Shown piece by piece: positions 12,266 through 23,394 of a stretch of DNA of 64,000 nucleotides. Under the pieces are notes generated by a model. It was not told the origin of the DNA. It saw nothing but the letters and a program-made list of their open reading frames with translations, and did not search any database. Source of the stretch: Dama dama (lineage: Eukaryota > Chordata > Mammalia > Artiodactyla > Cervidae); assembly GCF_033118175.1 (NCBI RefSeq), contig NC_083696.1:40471001-40535000 (forward strand). The letters are read 5' to 3'. Within the stretch, counting starts at the first letter, position 1. Every line of letters begins with the position of its first letter. Position numbers and translations under genes: made by a program.

Positions 12266-12396
12266 CTTGTCCATTCTGTCCTGCTCCACGCCAAAGTTCC
12301 CTCCGTAGCCGTGCGAGGCTTTGGGTCCCATTTCCAGCGCTTTTTCCCTGAGGGTCTGGTGTTCTTGAAACACATTCTCCCACAGCTCGGGGATAC
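12266..12396 (-). pseudogene. CTTN: Cortactin (CTTN) copy, exon covering the start of the F-actin-binding repeats
   Basis: Cortactin links Arp2/3 and F-actin at the cell cortex. The minus-strand translation [20 protein letters not shown] followed by [20 protein letters not shown] and MDK matches human cortactin (..[20 protein letters not shown].., [21 protein letters not shown]) with several substitutions. Borders are canonical: AG before 12396 and GTAAG directly after the MDK codons. The exon is 131 nt. The frame needs two leading bases, while the previous exon also ends with two spare bases, so the phases no longer fit by one base. HCLS1, the paralogue, fits less well (it has SEEHDVLRKKE here). 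The divergence and the broken first exon mark this as a decayed duplicate that kept its introns, not a retrocopy. Confidence 0.9.
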
Positions 12397-13706
12397 CTGG
12401 GAGGGAAGAGATGGAAGACGAACAAATCAGTCAGACAGACAGCCAAGACATGCGTCTGTGCTTTCTGGGAAGACAGACAAGGATGTTATCTCTGCAATCT
12501 GTGAGGTGTCGTTACCCGGTGGCTCCCCAGCCCGGCCTCCCTTGTGTTCACTTTACTGCACCCCCAGCTGCCCCCAATTCCAGCAGTTTTCAGAGTCAGA
12601 TGCAGGTTAATGGGGAAAAAAGCAAGTCTGAACACACACAATGAGGCATCTCCAAGCCCCTACAGCACTTGGGGCAACGACGTGGACAGCATTCCACCAC
12701 GTGGAGGACAGCTCCTGGGGTTCACCAGACACATGAACTGGGAGAGCCAGCACTGTAAACATCACCAGAGGCAAATGGCAGACAAAGCCAACAGGCTTCA
12801 ACCCGGATGACCCTAGGCCAGGAACCAAGAGATGTGGAATATTCAGACAGTTTCTCTCAACATGAAGCACCCCGGCTTTCCATTCTAAGGTGAAGTGAGA
12901 GGCTTTCAGAACTTAAGATGTAAAAGCCATTTTCACTTTAAGCGCTAGGAGCAGCGGGACAGATCACAAGATGCAGCCCGAACCGGGCAGGCAAGGCAGC
13001 TGTCACCCAGAGCAGCCGAAGGCCACCTCACTCCATATCTGGATGACAATCGCAGATGTACAGCTTAGAACACCAACCTGGACTGGCCACCTCCCAAGCC
13101 CCTGATGAGCTGGGGAAGAAGAGTATCTATACCTCCCAACAAGAAAACAAGCTACCCCGGAGGTGGCGAGTTAAGACGGGTCAAGTCAGGGACAATCCTT
13201 GCCTCATGCAGTCTCCTATCTCAACCTTCATGAGAACATGAAGTTCAGGATTTAGCTCACGGGATTCAACTGACAACAACAGAATAATAACATTATAACA
13301 GAACAATACACATTAAGGAGGGGGTGTTTTTGATCTCAGGTCTTCAAAGACAGCCCATGCTTTAGAAATCTCCCTTCCGCAGAGAGAACAGCTTAAGTGA
13401 CTGTGTTCCTGGATGAAAACTACAAGGTTGAAAACCAGACTGGAGACTAAGAAGTACAGGAGTCATGGGCAATGAGGATTTAAAGTCACTAAGCACGTCT
13501 TTACACACGCACGTACACAAAACACTTACGTATCTACATGTCAGACCTCATTTTTATCTACTGTGTAAAGAAGGGAACAGAAAACGCAGAAGCAGGGCCA
13601 GCCCACAGAAGCAGGGCACTCGCGCTGACCAGCGGGAGCGTGCCCCACCTCACCCCTTCACATTTCAGAATGTCACTGTCACACATAGATCGAGAAAGTC
13701 TCTTAC

Positions 13707-13780
13707 GTGATGTGTTCCTGGTGCCCAGATCCTGGCACGGCCTTGGCCCCCTGTCTCTGCTCTTTTTCACTTACGTCATT
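13707..13780 (-). pseudogene. CTTN: Cortactin (CTTN) copy, NDVSEKEQ exon of the N-terminal acidic region
   Basis: On the minus strand, after a TTTTCAG acceptor, the sequence reads [20 protein letters not shown] then QEHIT and meets a GTAAGA donor. Human cortactin has [20 protein letters not shown] then QEHIN at the same place, an exon of matching position. The exon is 74 nt (24 codons plus 2). The frame is open, and both splice sites are intact. It lies between the other two CTTN exons in the right order. Confidence 0.9.
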
Positions 13781-13903
13781 CTGAAAAGGAAAAGAAGGAA
13801 CGAGTACACTCCACACCCTGGATTGTAAAACAGGCCCCCACCCACAAAACTGGGAGGATCCACTTCAGGAGACGGGAAAGGCGGGCAGAGTGGCGGCTCC
13901 TAC

Positions 13904-13989
13904 CACGAAATCGGGGTCGGTCCTCCCAGGTGTCGGCTCCCTGATCGTCCAGGGTGATGGACACTGTGGCCAGCCGAGGCTTTCCACAT
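13904..13989 (-). pseudogene. CTTN: Cortactin (CTTN) copy, start-codon exon with frameshifts
   Basis: The minus strand reads CTTCCAG then ATG at 13989: MWKASAGH as in cortactin, followed by a net 2-base loss relative to the cortactin codons for A9, after which another frame gives VSIT.DDQGADTWE, and an extra G after that shifts again to TDPDFV next to a GTAGGA donor. The normal exon has 29 codons (87 nt); this one is 86 nt. Read directly from the ATG, the frame hits a stop at the donor. The acidic N-terminus that in cortactin contains the DDW motif for Arp2/3 binding reads DTW here, so that motif is also altered. The first-frame start is preserved but the exon cannot encode the normal N-terminus. 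Confidence 0.9.
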
Positions 13990-14121
13990 CTGGAAGAGCA
14001 GCACTGAGCGTCACAGATGCCAGGAGAGCTCTGCCCAGAGACCCACACAGATGCTCTGCCCGGGACCCCAAAACCCTGGACAGCACAGGGAGGGCAGGGA
14101 GCTACATGCTCAACAGGTCCA

Positions 14122-14215
14122 CTCATGGGACTTCCCTGGGGGTTCAGCAGCTAAGACTCCTTGCTCCCAATGCTGGGGGCCCAGGTTCAATCCCCAGAGA
14201 GGGAAAAAAAGTCAC
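14122..14215 (+). repeat. CHR-type SINE, 5' part
   Basis: 'gggacttccctgggggttca' and 'ggcccaggttcaatccccag', ending in an A-rich 'gggaaaaaaag'. Confidence 0.8.
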
Positions 14216-16170
14216 TCATATTCCGCATGCCTGAGTGATACCGGAAAGATGAGGAGAAACCTAACATGAGAGCAGTCACAGGGCAGAAACACAGAAGAAA
14301 TACTCCTAGTACAACTCAAATGAGAAAATTTTCTGCAAAATAAAAAAAGTCCCGTGTGCTACTTCACTCAATGGGAACCTCCCCGACTAAGTCTCCTGAC
14401 AACAGTGTTGTCCAACACTGGGAATGGATTGTCGCCAATGGTAAAGTTTGCTGTATTTTGTCACAATTGTTTTTAAATCACCCATTTTGACTTAAAAATA
14501 ATTACTGGAAACCCTACAATGATTTTCTTAACTTAGACTCTTGACAAGTCAATAAATCATTCAAGGGCTGCTTTGCCATCTACTTGGGAAAACGCAGAAC
14601 ACAGAGAATGCCAACTTCTGTGCCTGGCAGCCCCGAGGCAGGCCGCCCTGCCTCCTCAGCAGAGCCCTGAAACTGTGGAATTTATCGGCTCAGACAACAA
14701 TGACACAGCCTCACAGCTGGACCACACTGCTGTTTGCATAACTACAAAGGCAAAATCTAGCCTTTCAGGACTTCAAAAAAAAGTGATGAGAAGAATGGTT
14801 TCATTCTCCCCAGAAGTACTCATAAAACTGCACACAGGCCAGGAAGAAACTGAAGGCTTGTTTGCATGCAACCAGAAGCCCCCACCCTGGTGTCTGAGCT
14901 GAGGACACCGCCAGTCTCACTTGGTGGGGCCACATGCTCCATGCTCTGTGTGGATCCAAACAGGACGGGAGCCCTTCGCAGGCATGAGACTCCCCCAGGC
15001 AGGTCCACCTGCGCCCCCAGCTCTGCTAGGTCACAAGTCCAAGGTGGTGGCGGGGATGGATCGAGGGGAACAGCTCTGATTCCCAGATTGGACTCCTGCC
15101 ACGTCACCTGGGCAGGGAAGCATGTGCCACCAGGTGGGCAGGACCATCGCAGTCCCCTGGACACTGTCCCACCCCCTCTGACTAGGTGAAGCAAAGCAGG
15201 AAGCGCTGAACACAAACTGCTTTGGACACAATCTTCGGGAACCGACAGACCCGCTCAGCACCGGCAGGCATAACCAGCGTGCCTGTTCACACATGGAGAC
15301 ACAGTTCCCCGAAAGCCAAATGCTCTGCCCTAAGCCTCTGCCTCCCCAAGTCAAGACTGCCCGTGGTACCACACTGGCCTGAGAAGGGGCTGCCCACCGA
15401 CAGGACTCCAGTTGCCTAGTGGTCTACTCAGCCAGAGAGGGGATGGTCGGTCATGCAGAAGGACAGGGTCTCCAGCGAGAGGCACTCCCCACCCAAGGCC
15501 AAGGTGAAAGCTGCGTCCTGGCCTGTGGCTTCTCCATGCTGGCGGCACAGAAGTCGCAGGGCCCACTCTCCACCCGTCTCTCCGGAAGCCAGCCTCACTC
15601 GTGGGCAGCTGAGCACTGGCCAGTTCGCCCCAGCGTCATGGCCACAGGCTCCCCACCCTCCCATGGAAGAGGAAGAAGGGGCCAGGTGGCTGCCCGGGGG
15701 GAGGTGCCCCAAGTCCTCCACTCTAGAGTACTGTGGAATCCCCTCTGCTTTCTAGACCACAGGCAACACCAAAATTTGACTTTATCTTTCAAACAAGAAA
15801 ATTTCCTCCCAGAAAGTTATTGTCCCTATCTCTGCAAACCCAGTGAGAAAACCCCCCTCACATTCCTTGTCAAAGGGGTTTCCCTGCCTGCCCAGTGGAG
15901 CATATGAGGACGCTCACGGTGCACAAACCTTTCTTCTCCAGGTGCAGATGTGAGACGCTCACAAAACTCTGCTGAAAACGCAGTAATCCAACGAAGAATT
16001 CCCAGGCACTGGGGAGAGTTTCTGTCTGTAAAAAGATTAAGAGTAAAAAGCTCAGAAGGACATGTGCTGACAGGCACCCTGGGCAAATCTTTGTGTGCTG
16101 AGATACTTTTAGAATACCTCTGAAATCCTCCCCAACATAACAAGGTTTTGTATAGAAATTTGCATTTCCC
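14216..16170. other. No gene recognised; former CTTN first intron by position
   Basis: Moderately GC-rich from 14.55 to 15.95 kb with many short overlapping open frames on both strands (the longest is 162 codons at 15419-15907), none with a recognisable domain or splice-supported structure. The many frames are explained by high GC. Confidence 0.45.
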
Positions 16171-16270
16171 TAACCAAAGACTTCAACTAACTTTCAGCCA
16201 CAGTGAGAAACTACAGGAAATAGCCAAAGACTTCAACTAACTTTCAGCCACAGTGAGAAACTACAGGAAA
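16171..16270. repeat. Tandem duplication, 2 x 50 bp
   Basis: 16171-16220 and 16221-16270 are the same 50 bp apart from one base near the start (taacc / tagcc). They contain 'agacttcaactaactttcag'. Confidence 0.97.
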
Positions 16271-16481
16271 TAAAGAAGTTCCATAAGATTTACAACTGTA
16301 TGAAGTTTCTTCTTAATGCAAACAGAAATCATTGCTTCAATGGCTAGCGTACATTTTTGTTTGCTAAAATCCTGAGAGCTTTGCATTTCTGGTTAATCCT
16401 AATTTATTCTGCAATAAAATTCTATTACTCTGGGTGTGTGTGTATTTGTGTGTATGCATGTGTATATACATATATACATAT

Positions 16482-16697
16482 TCGGCTTCCCCGGTGGCTC
16501 AGACAGTAAAGAAGCTGCCTGCAATGCAGGAGACCCAGGTTCAATCCCTGGATGGGGAAGAGTCCCCAGAAAAATGAATGGCAACCCACTCCAATATTTT
16601 TGCAGGCAAATCTCCATGAATAGAGGAGCCTGGCGGGCTACAGTCCATGGGGTCACAGAGTCGCACATGACTGAGTGACTAGCATTCTCACACTTTC
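16482..16697 (+). repeat. Bov-tA/BOV-A2 SINE, full length
   Basis: Forward copy from 'ggcttccccggtggctcaga' through 'gacccaggttcaatccctgg' and 'gaatggcaacccactccaat' to 'gactgagtgactagcattct'. A TG-rich stretch precedes it. Confidence 0.92.
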
Positions 16698-17284
16698 ATA
16701 CAGAAGTATGTATGAGAAGCACTCCCCAAAAGGATGGTGACATGACTGGGCTAGAACTCAGAGTAGTGACTGCTATCGGAATGTGAAGAATGGTGACTCG
16801 GGGAGCAAAAGAGAAGCAAGCTGCGTCTCTAATGAACAGGTACGGTTACTTCATAAGACCAACACTCCAATTCTCTGAGCCACCAGCTCAGCACCTCTTC
16901 CCTAAGACCACAAGATAGCCCTGACTAGACACCGCACTGCTAGACATTACAGATGCCTAGAATCCCCTTGTTACCCAGGACCAGACTCGTCACAGGCATA
17001 CACCGTCTGCGCTGACGTGTGGCCTGGCATGCATTAGCAACCAGACAGATGATGCTCTGCTGGCCTTCCTCAACTCTGCCTTTAGAAATCTTAACTTGTG
17101 TAGGTTGCTTAGTACATTCTGGGTACTGCAGTTATCATCCAGAATCTATGAAAATCTTACCAAGGGTAGCTAGTGATAGGCTCAAATCTATAATAATCTA
17201 TTCCCTCTCAATATTTTTAATTAAAAAAATCATGAAAACAACTCTTTGAAAAATTAAAGGCCTGTTTTGTTTTGTTTTTTTTTT

Positions 17285-18240
17285 TTCAATCCGAAGATAA
17301 TGCCTCTGGACCCTACCTAACACCACACACAAAAATTAATTGGAAAAAAATGGATCAAAAAACCTAAGTGTCTGAAGTAAAACTATTATATTCTCAGAAA
17401 AAAAAAACATAAGCATAGATTTTCACCACCTTGAATTCGACAACAGACCTTAGATGCTTTGCCGTCACTAAAAGCACAATGAAAACAGAAAAAAAAAAAT
17501 TGGACAAAATTTTAAACTTTTGGCTTCAAAAGACACCCATCAAAATGAACACTATCTACAGAATGAGAGACACTATTTTCAAATCATCTATCCAGAATAT
17601 ATAAAGAATTCTTACAAGTCAATAATAAAAGGGACAGTTAACCACATTTTTAAATGGGGAAAGGATCTGAACAGATATTTTTCCAAAGACATATAAATGG
17701 ATAAAAAGCTTGTGAAAAGACAGTATCACTACCCATCAAGGGAATGCGAATCAAAGCCGACTTTTGAGATACCACTGCACAAGTTTTTGGGTAGCTACAT
17801 TCCAAAAAACAGAAAACAAGTTTGGTGAGGGTGTGCAGAAATCAGAAGGCTCTTAGGCTGGTGGTGGAAATGGAAAATCCAAGAATCTGGCAGTTCTTCA
17901 AAGGGTTAAAACACACAGGTGCCACAGATCCCAGCAACTCCATTCCTAGGTATAGAGAAAACTTGTTCACAGAGCATCACTCCCAACAGCCCAAAGTGAA
18001 AAGAACCCAATATCCTTGTGAAGTGTTAGACACGCAGCACGTGGTCTATCCAATCAATGGAATGTTACTAATATCTGACGAGAAAAGGAGTGAAGTACTG
18101 ACATCCACTACAACACGGACAACGCTTTACAAATCGTCCACGCTAAGTGAAGAGGCCGGACACAGAAGACCATACATTCCACAAGCCCATTTCTATGATA
18201 AGGAACACGACAAGGTTTCTGAGGTGATGAAACCACCAAC
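17285..18240 (+). repeat. Old L1 fragment (ORF2 3' region)
   Basis: Contains 'aatggatcaaaaaacctaag', 'caaaagacacccatcaaaat', 'tatccagaatatataaagaa', 'ttccaaagacatataaatgg' and related L1 phrases, heavily mutated. The 142-codon frame at 17822-18250 lies in its tail and is accidental. Confidence 0.75.
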
Positions 18241-19129
18241 GCCGAGTTAGCCGTTCACGAGCCCACCCTCTCCAGTGTAGCAGAGGAAACAGGTCTCACA
18301 CGGCCCACTCTCCACACCACCATTACCCAGAGGACTCCCCTCCCACCCCTGCCTCCTGCACAGTCAAAGACAGGACCTCTGATGGACAAGGGCCCCAGGA
18401 CGCAGCCCACTGCAACACAGGGCAGACCCCAGGGCTCCCAACGTTCTCTCTCAGCCAGGCGCTTGCCCAGCCCCTGCTGCACTGCACGGACCAAAGATCA
18501 GAATCACCAAGGACTCCATGCAAGTGAAGTTTTGGACAGTCTGTTTCTCAAAACGCTTCAAGGAAAAGGTCATGGGGGACACACTGCCAGTTACTGAGGG
18601 GGGTATGGAGCAGAGAATCAAAGACAACCCCGCACACCCTTGCCATCTCGGGTCTGGGAACACTTTCCAGCCCGAGAGGCACGGGCCAGCCTCCGGCACC
18701 AGCTCCCCGACTCACCCGCCTTCAGGCTCTGCCCAGCGCCAGCTATCGGCGCGGCGCGACGGGGCGAATCACGCGGTCGGCCCCAGCGGGTTAAGCCCCT
18801 ACCAAGCTCGGGGGCCAGGTCGCAGAAGAGCCCTGCGGGGCGCACTGGCCCGCGACACCTCCGAGCTGTGCCCAGTGGGAAGTGCGTTCCTCACCCCCGC
18901 TCCTGCGGGCCAGACGCGGACAGATTCCAGGGGGAGGAAGCCCTGCCCCCTCGAACCAGACCCTCTTCAGGGGCACCAAGCTCCCAAGAGACTGAGTCCC
19001 TTCCAGGTGACTCCCAGCCCGCACCCTGAGGGGCTGTTCCCAATCCAGAGCTGCTCCACTCTGCTGCCGCGCCGGTCGCTGCCTTTCCACTGACCTGGCT
19101 GCAACATCTCCCCGCCGGTGTGGGCCCCG

Positions 19130-19960
19130 GAGCTGGGAGGGAGCCGCCCGCCCGCTCCCCCTCGGCCCTCCGCCCCTAGACCTCCCGAGTGCGGGACCCT
19201 CTCCTTCCGGGAGGGCTCCTCTCTTTCCCTAGACCCTGTAGGCTCTCTGCCCCCTCCCCCTAACCCTCCAGTTTCGGGACCCCCTCCCCGGGGCTCCCCG
19301 CTCTTCCCGGGACCCTCTGGGCCTTTGGCCCCCTTTCCCGAACACTTAGGGCCCGGCCTCTCCCCCACCCCTTCCTCCCAACCCCAAGGTCCTGCACCCC
19401 TCCTGGAGGGCCCCTCTCCTATCCTAGACGCCCTCCTCAACTCTCTGGCCCCTTCCTCCCAGGAGCCCGGGCATCCTCCCCTCAAACCCCAGACCCTCCT
19501 CCCCAGCCACCTAAGGACCGCGCACCCAGACCCCTCAGGCTCTGCCCCTTCCCCTTCCCCCAGCCCGCCCCCCTTTCTCCAACCTCATTCCCCTCCCCAG
19601 GACTTCCCTCTGGCCTGGTCCCGTCCCCTCGGCCCCCGGCCCATCCACGTCCCTCAGCCCCCCAGTCCCCTTCTCTCAGCCCCCGGCTCCTTCCCTTCCC
19701 TCAGCCCCCGGCTCCTTCCCTTCCCCTCAGCTCCTCCTTCCCCTACTCTTCTCTCAGCCCCCGGCCCCTTTGCTCAGCCCCCGGTTCCTCCACTTCCCCC
19801 AGTCTCCCGGTCCCCTTCCCTCAGGCCCGGCCCCTTCCCCTCAGCCCCCCGGTCCTTTCCCCAGAGCCCCGGGCCCCCGTCCCTCAATCCCGGCCCGCTT
19901 CCTCAAGCCCGGCCCTTCCCTCAGCTCCCGGCCCGCCCATCCCCTTCTCTGACCTCCGCC
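19130..19960. repeat. Long pyrimidine-rich (C/T) tract with imperfect short repeats
   Basis: About 830 bp are dominated by C and T on the plus strand, with recurring 'ctcagcccccggctccttcc' type units (clear at about 19675-19735 and 19755-19830). A 320-codon proline/serine-rich plus frame (19118-20080) follows from this composition: it has no domain and no plausible gene structure, so I do not call it a gene. Confidence 0.85.
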
Positions 19961-20125
19961 CCCAGCCCGGGGAAGTCTCGCCTGCGCTCCCCCCGCGCGC
20001 GAAACCGCCAGCGGAAATGCGACGAAACCGCCGCTTTCTTTCCATTTCGGGACCTGGGGGCGCCCAGGGACCGCAGCTGAGGAACAAGCCCGTCCCTCCA
20101 CCCGGCGAAGGCCGAGGTCACTCAC

Positions 20126-20232
20126 CGACGCTCAGGGTCGATCTGACCCGGCTCGACACTGCCCAGCCACCGCCGCGCCCGCCGCGCCCGCCGCTCCGGA
20201 AGACGAGCTCTGGTCCTGCCGGAAGGGATGGG
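20126..20232 (-). promoter_or_regulatory. CTTN: Candidate non-coding first exon and proximal promoter of the CTTN copy
   Basis: On the minus strand a GC-rich segment contains two CTTCCGG (ETS-type) motifs near 20192 and 20218, a run of GGCGGGCGCGG units, and ends at 20126 next to a consensus GTGAGT donor (rc at 20120-20125). The next acceptor in the same direction is the ATG exon at 13989. The placement fits a 5' UTR exon of cortactin, but the link is an inference from order and orientation. Confidence 0.5.
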
Positions 20233-20598
20233 GCTGGGTGAGGTCAGGCTACGGCAGTGGGAGGGGCGTGAGGTCAGCCTGGGGCAGTTGGTGGCCTTCC
20301 TGCGCAGGTCAGGGCAGAGCCGCCGGCCTGAGAATGAGGGCGCTGCTGAGCCCAGGGGTTGACAGCGCTGGTTCTTGCTGTGGTCCCGGAGCTCCACCTG
20401 AAACCGGAGGGAAGCCCTCTGCCCGTGAGTCCTCTGCTGCTTGTCTGTCAGCTTGTTTGAACCACGCTGGGTTTTCTGCCCTGCTGGCTAAGTGTTGACC
20501 CTGGAAATGCAACTGTGTGGGTTTTGGCTGATTCAGGGAAGAAATGCCAGATGACATTTGGAGACTCCAGTTTAATCTGGATTCAGGTCATCTCTCTC

Positions 20599-20948
20599 TC
20601 TTTTTTTTTTTTTTTTTTTGCGTTTTTTCAATGAGTTTATTTATTTGTGGTTCTGCAGGGTCTTCATGCTGTGTGGGCTTTTCTCTAGCTGCGGCGAGCA
20701 GGGGCTGCTCTCCAGTTGGGGGGGCGTAGGCTTCTCACTGCGGTGGCTCCTCTTGTTGCAGAGCACGGGTTCTGGTGCCCACAGACCTCAGTACTGTGTC
20801 TCCCACGCTCCAGAGCACCGACCCGGAGGCTGTGATGCATGGACTCAGCTGGTCTGCCATCTGGGGTCTTCCCAGACCAGGGGTGGAACTCGAGTCCCTT
20901 GCTTTGGCAGGGGGGCGATTCTTTACCACTGAGCTGCCAGGAAAGCCC
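20599..20948 (-). repeat. CHR-type SINE, long form
   Basis: Poly-T head at about 20602-20620 (rc A-tail), body 'gcgagcaggggctgctctcc', 'ttgttgcagagcacgggttc', and end 'gagctgccaggaaagccct'. Confidence 0.8.
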
Positions 20949-21074
20949 TCAGGCTATTTTAGATTCTAGTTTTCCATGCTCCTATCTGGTGAGAGAGGCC
21001 TGGGAGCTGGCAGTCCTCAGCCACAGTCCTGGCTCTGCCATCAAAAGCGCCGGGGCCTCTGGCAAGCGCCTGCT

Positions 21075-21195
21075 CCTCCCTCAGTCGTGTCTGACCCTTT
21101 GCGACCCCACGGTCCATAGCCCGCCAGGCTCCTGTCCATGGGATTTCCCAGGCAAGACTACTGGAGTGTGGTGCCATTTCCTTCTCCAAGGTCAT
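21075..21195 (-). repeat. Bov-tA SINE fragment
   Basis: 'tcgtgtctgaccctttgcga' to 'gccatttccttctccaagg'. The tRNA-like half is missing; another Bov-tA follows directly. Confidence 0.85.
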
Positions 21196-21202
21196 ATCTC
21201 TT

Positions 21203-21534
21203 GAAAGTGAAGTGAAAGTCCATCATTCGTGTCCGACTCTTGTGACCTCATGGGCTATACAATCCATGGAATTCTCCAGGCCAGAATACTGGAGTGGGTA
21301 GCCTTTCCCTTCTTCAGGGGATCTTCCCAGTCCAGGGAATGAACCCAGGTCCCCCGCATTGCAATCAGATTCTTTACCAGCTGAGCCACCATGAAGCCAC
21401 CAGACATGCCCATGAATACTGGAGTGGGTAGCCTGTCTCTTCTGCAGCCAATCAGGATTCCGACCCAGGAATCAAACCGGGTCTCCTGCATGGCAGGAGA
21501 ATTCTTTACCAGCTGAGCTATCAGAGAAGCCCAA
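21203..21534 (-). repeat. BOV-A2-like SINE followed by a second partial copy
   Basis: 21203-21396 is a reverse Bov-tA ending 'tgagccaccatgaagcc'. Immediately after, 21397-21534 repeats the element from 'gaatactggagtgggtagcc' to 'gctatcagagaagccc'. Dimeric arrangement is a feature of BOV-A2. Confidence 0.85.
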
Positions 21535-21542
21535 TATCAGTT

Positions 21543-21613
21543 AAGGCCAGCTATTCATTGATATCTCTGAAGGCCAGCTATTCATTGATATCTCTGAAGG
21601 CCAGCTATTCTTT
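21543..21613. repeat. Tandem repeat, 27-bp unit, about 2.6 copies
   Basis: 'aggccagctattcattgata' + 'tctctga' recurs at 21544, 21571 and 21598, the last copy incomplete and with a base change. Confidence 0.95.
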
Positions 21614-23235
21614 GTAGGATTTCCTCAATTAGTCTTCACAGGATTAAGGTAGCAACCTGCTAATGTCGCAATTGATGCCCTTTTTCTAGAAAAGAAAAGT
21701 GGGGCTCAAAGGAGTGGGTAACACAGCTACAGCAAGGAAGTGTGTACCTAGACAAAACCCCCAGATTCTGCTGTTAGAACTCAGGGAAGCCATGTGGTGT
21801 GGCTTGTTCATGTGACAAGGGCTAAGGCTCCCAGCCCACCCTGGATGCTGTGGGGACCCGATTTGGTAACTGCCCTCTGGCAGCTCTGAGACTCACAGAA
21901 GCAGTTTGCACTGAAGAGAGGAAGGACACGTCCCTTCATCCTCCCCACCACACCCTCTGGGTACTCCCACACCCTGCCCCCTTTCTCTTGCTTTGTGAGG
22001 GAATAAGAGTGACGCTCAGGTGACCACATTGGCTGTCCACTGTTCACGAGGTACCAACTGGAGCTGCTACAGGAGAGGCCAAGAGCCTTTGTCCCTGAGT
22101 ACCTCTCTTTCCTTTGCACTGTGGGGGTCCTGCTCCACACTTGCACACCAGAGGCCTATTCTGAGACATGCAGGGAACCTCCCTCAGTTTGCAACAGGTT
22201 GCATCCATCGCTGTCCATTCAATGCCTCCCTTGAAATTCAGCTCATGAGCTCCGTTGTCTGCATCGCGGCCCAACTGGCTGCCACAGGAGGGACAGAGCT
22301 GACAATGAATCCAAAGCTCAGATCTGACAGCTGGGAATCTGTGTATAAAGGACCTGATTATTCACGCTGTAGAGGCTGTAGTAGGCTCCAGGGATCCGTA
22401 ACCAGGGCTTGGGCCAAAGTGACTCCACAGCTGTTTTAATGCCTGGGGAGGGTTCTGGCTATAGTGGGGGTGGGGTGAGTCTCCTGAGGTTCTGAAGGCC
22501 CACTGTGTGTAGGTTCACAACACACAGAGAAGAGAAGGCGGAGTCCTGCCCTGGAGGTGGTCACAGCTCATGGACGAGCCAGCCAGGCAGGCAGGGCACG
22601 ATAGCACTTGATCTGACTTCGTGAGTGAATGGTGTGGGGGCAGAGGAAGAGAACCAGGTCTGCTCCCTTATGTGGTGCCCGAGGAAGGTTGTCATTAGAC
22701 TAGACACTAACTATGGTGATGACCATCACTGCTGTGTGCAAAGGGTTTACATTGGCGTGTGTCTTCACCTGAGCGCTCAGGCTGTCTCTAGACAAGACTG
22801 GCCATGGGCATTGCCTCTCCTTCAAACTTGACATGTTTCATCTCTTCCTTACTGAACATTCATTTCCAAGAGGGTTTTTGGGCCACAAGGATATTGGGAT
22901 TTTCTCTAGCTTTGTCTCATGAGGAATGCGTTTCCAGTTGTTGGTGTGGTTTGTTTTTCCCGCTCTCTTTCTTGGTTTATTTTGTGAATTTGTTTCTGCC
23001 AGAGGAATAGCTCAGAATCTGCCTTCTGGCTGAGATGTGACACTCACAACAGCAAAGCCTACCTGGATATCATGACCACATTTGCGGAAAGGGCTTTATT
23101 TTGCAGAAGACCTCTTGAAAGTACCTACACGTTCCTTTCAGATACCCAAAGGCTATTTGAAATGAAATAAAAAAAAAGAATTCTTAATTTTAGTCTTACA
23201 ATATGTGGGGAGTCAGCAAAATCCCCTGGATAAGG
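21614..23235. other. No gene or repeat recognised
   Basis: Unassigned DNA of average composition. Short open frames (e.g. 22020-22439) show no domain, no Kozak-plus-splice context and no family resemblance. Confidence 0.5.
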
Positions 23236-23342
23236 GAAACACTACCCATTCCAATATTCTGGCCTAGAGAATTCCATGGAGTATATAGTCCATGGGGTCA
23301 CAAAGAATCAGACACAGTCGGATGACTGAGCTACAACAGCAG
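23236..23342 (+). repeat. Bov-tA SINE, 3' half
   Basis: 'acccattccaatattctgg', 'agtccatggggtcacaaaga', 'gactgagctacaacagc'. Confidence 0.8.
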
Positions 23343-23394
23343 TGAGGATTCAGCGTTCGTCAAACAGAGACGCCAGCAGTGTTTCCATGACTCT

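Larger units (their letters stand above)
18650..20330. promoter_or_regulatory. CpG-rich island-like block upstream of the CTTN copy
   Basis: CpG dinucleotides cluster at 18.7-18.95 kb and again at 19.95-20.35 kb ('cgcgcgcgaaaccgccagcg', 'ccgccgcgcccgccgcgccc'), separated by a C-rich tract poor in CpG. By position this would be the promoter of the minus-strand cortactin copy. Whether it still initiates transcription cannot be seen from sequence. Confidence 0.7.

Noticed and set aside
12266..13989. Assignment of the cortactin-like exons to HCLS1
   Set aside because: The segments [16 protein letters not shown] and VFQEHQTL fit CTTN; HCLS1 has MWKSVVGH, NDISEKEQ and VSEEHDVL at these places.
19118..20080. 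320-codon plus-strand proline-rich open frame
   Set aside because: Caused by an almost purely C/T tract; low complexity, no domain, and antisense to the likely promoter and first exon of the CTTN copy.
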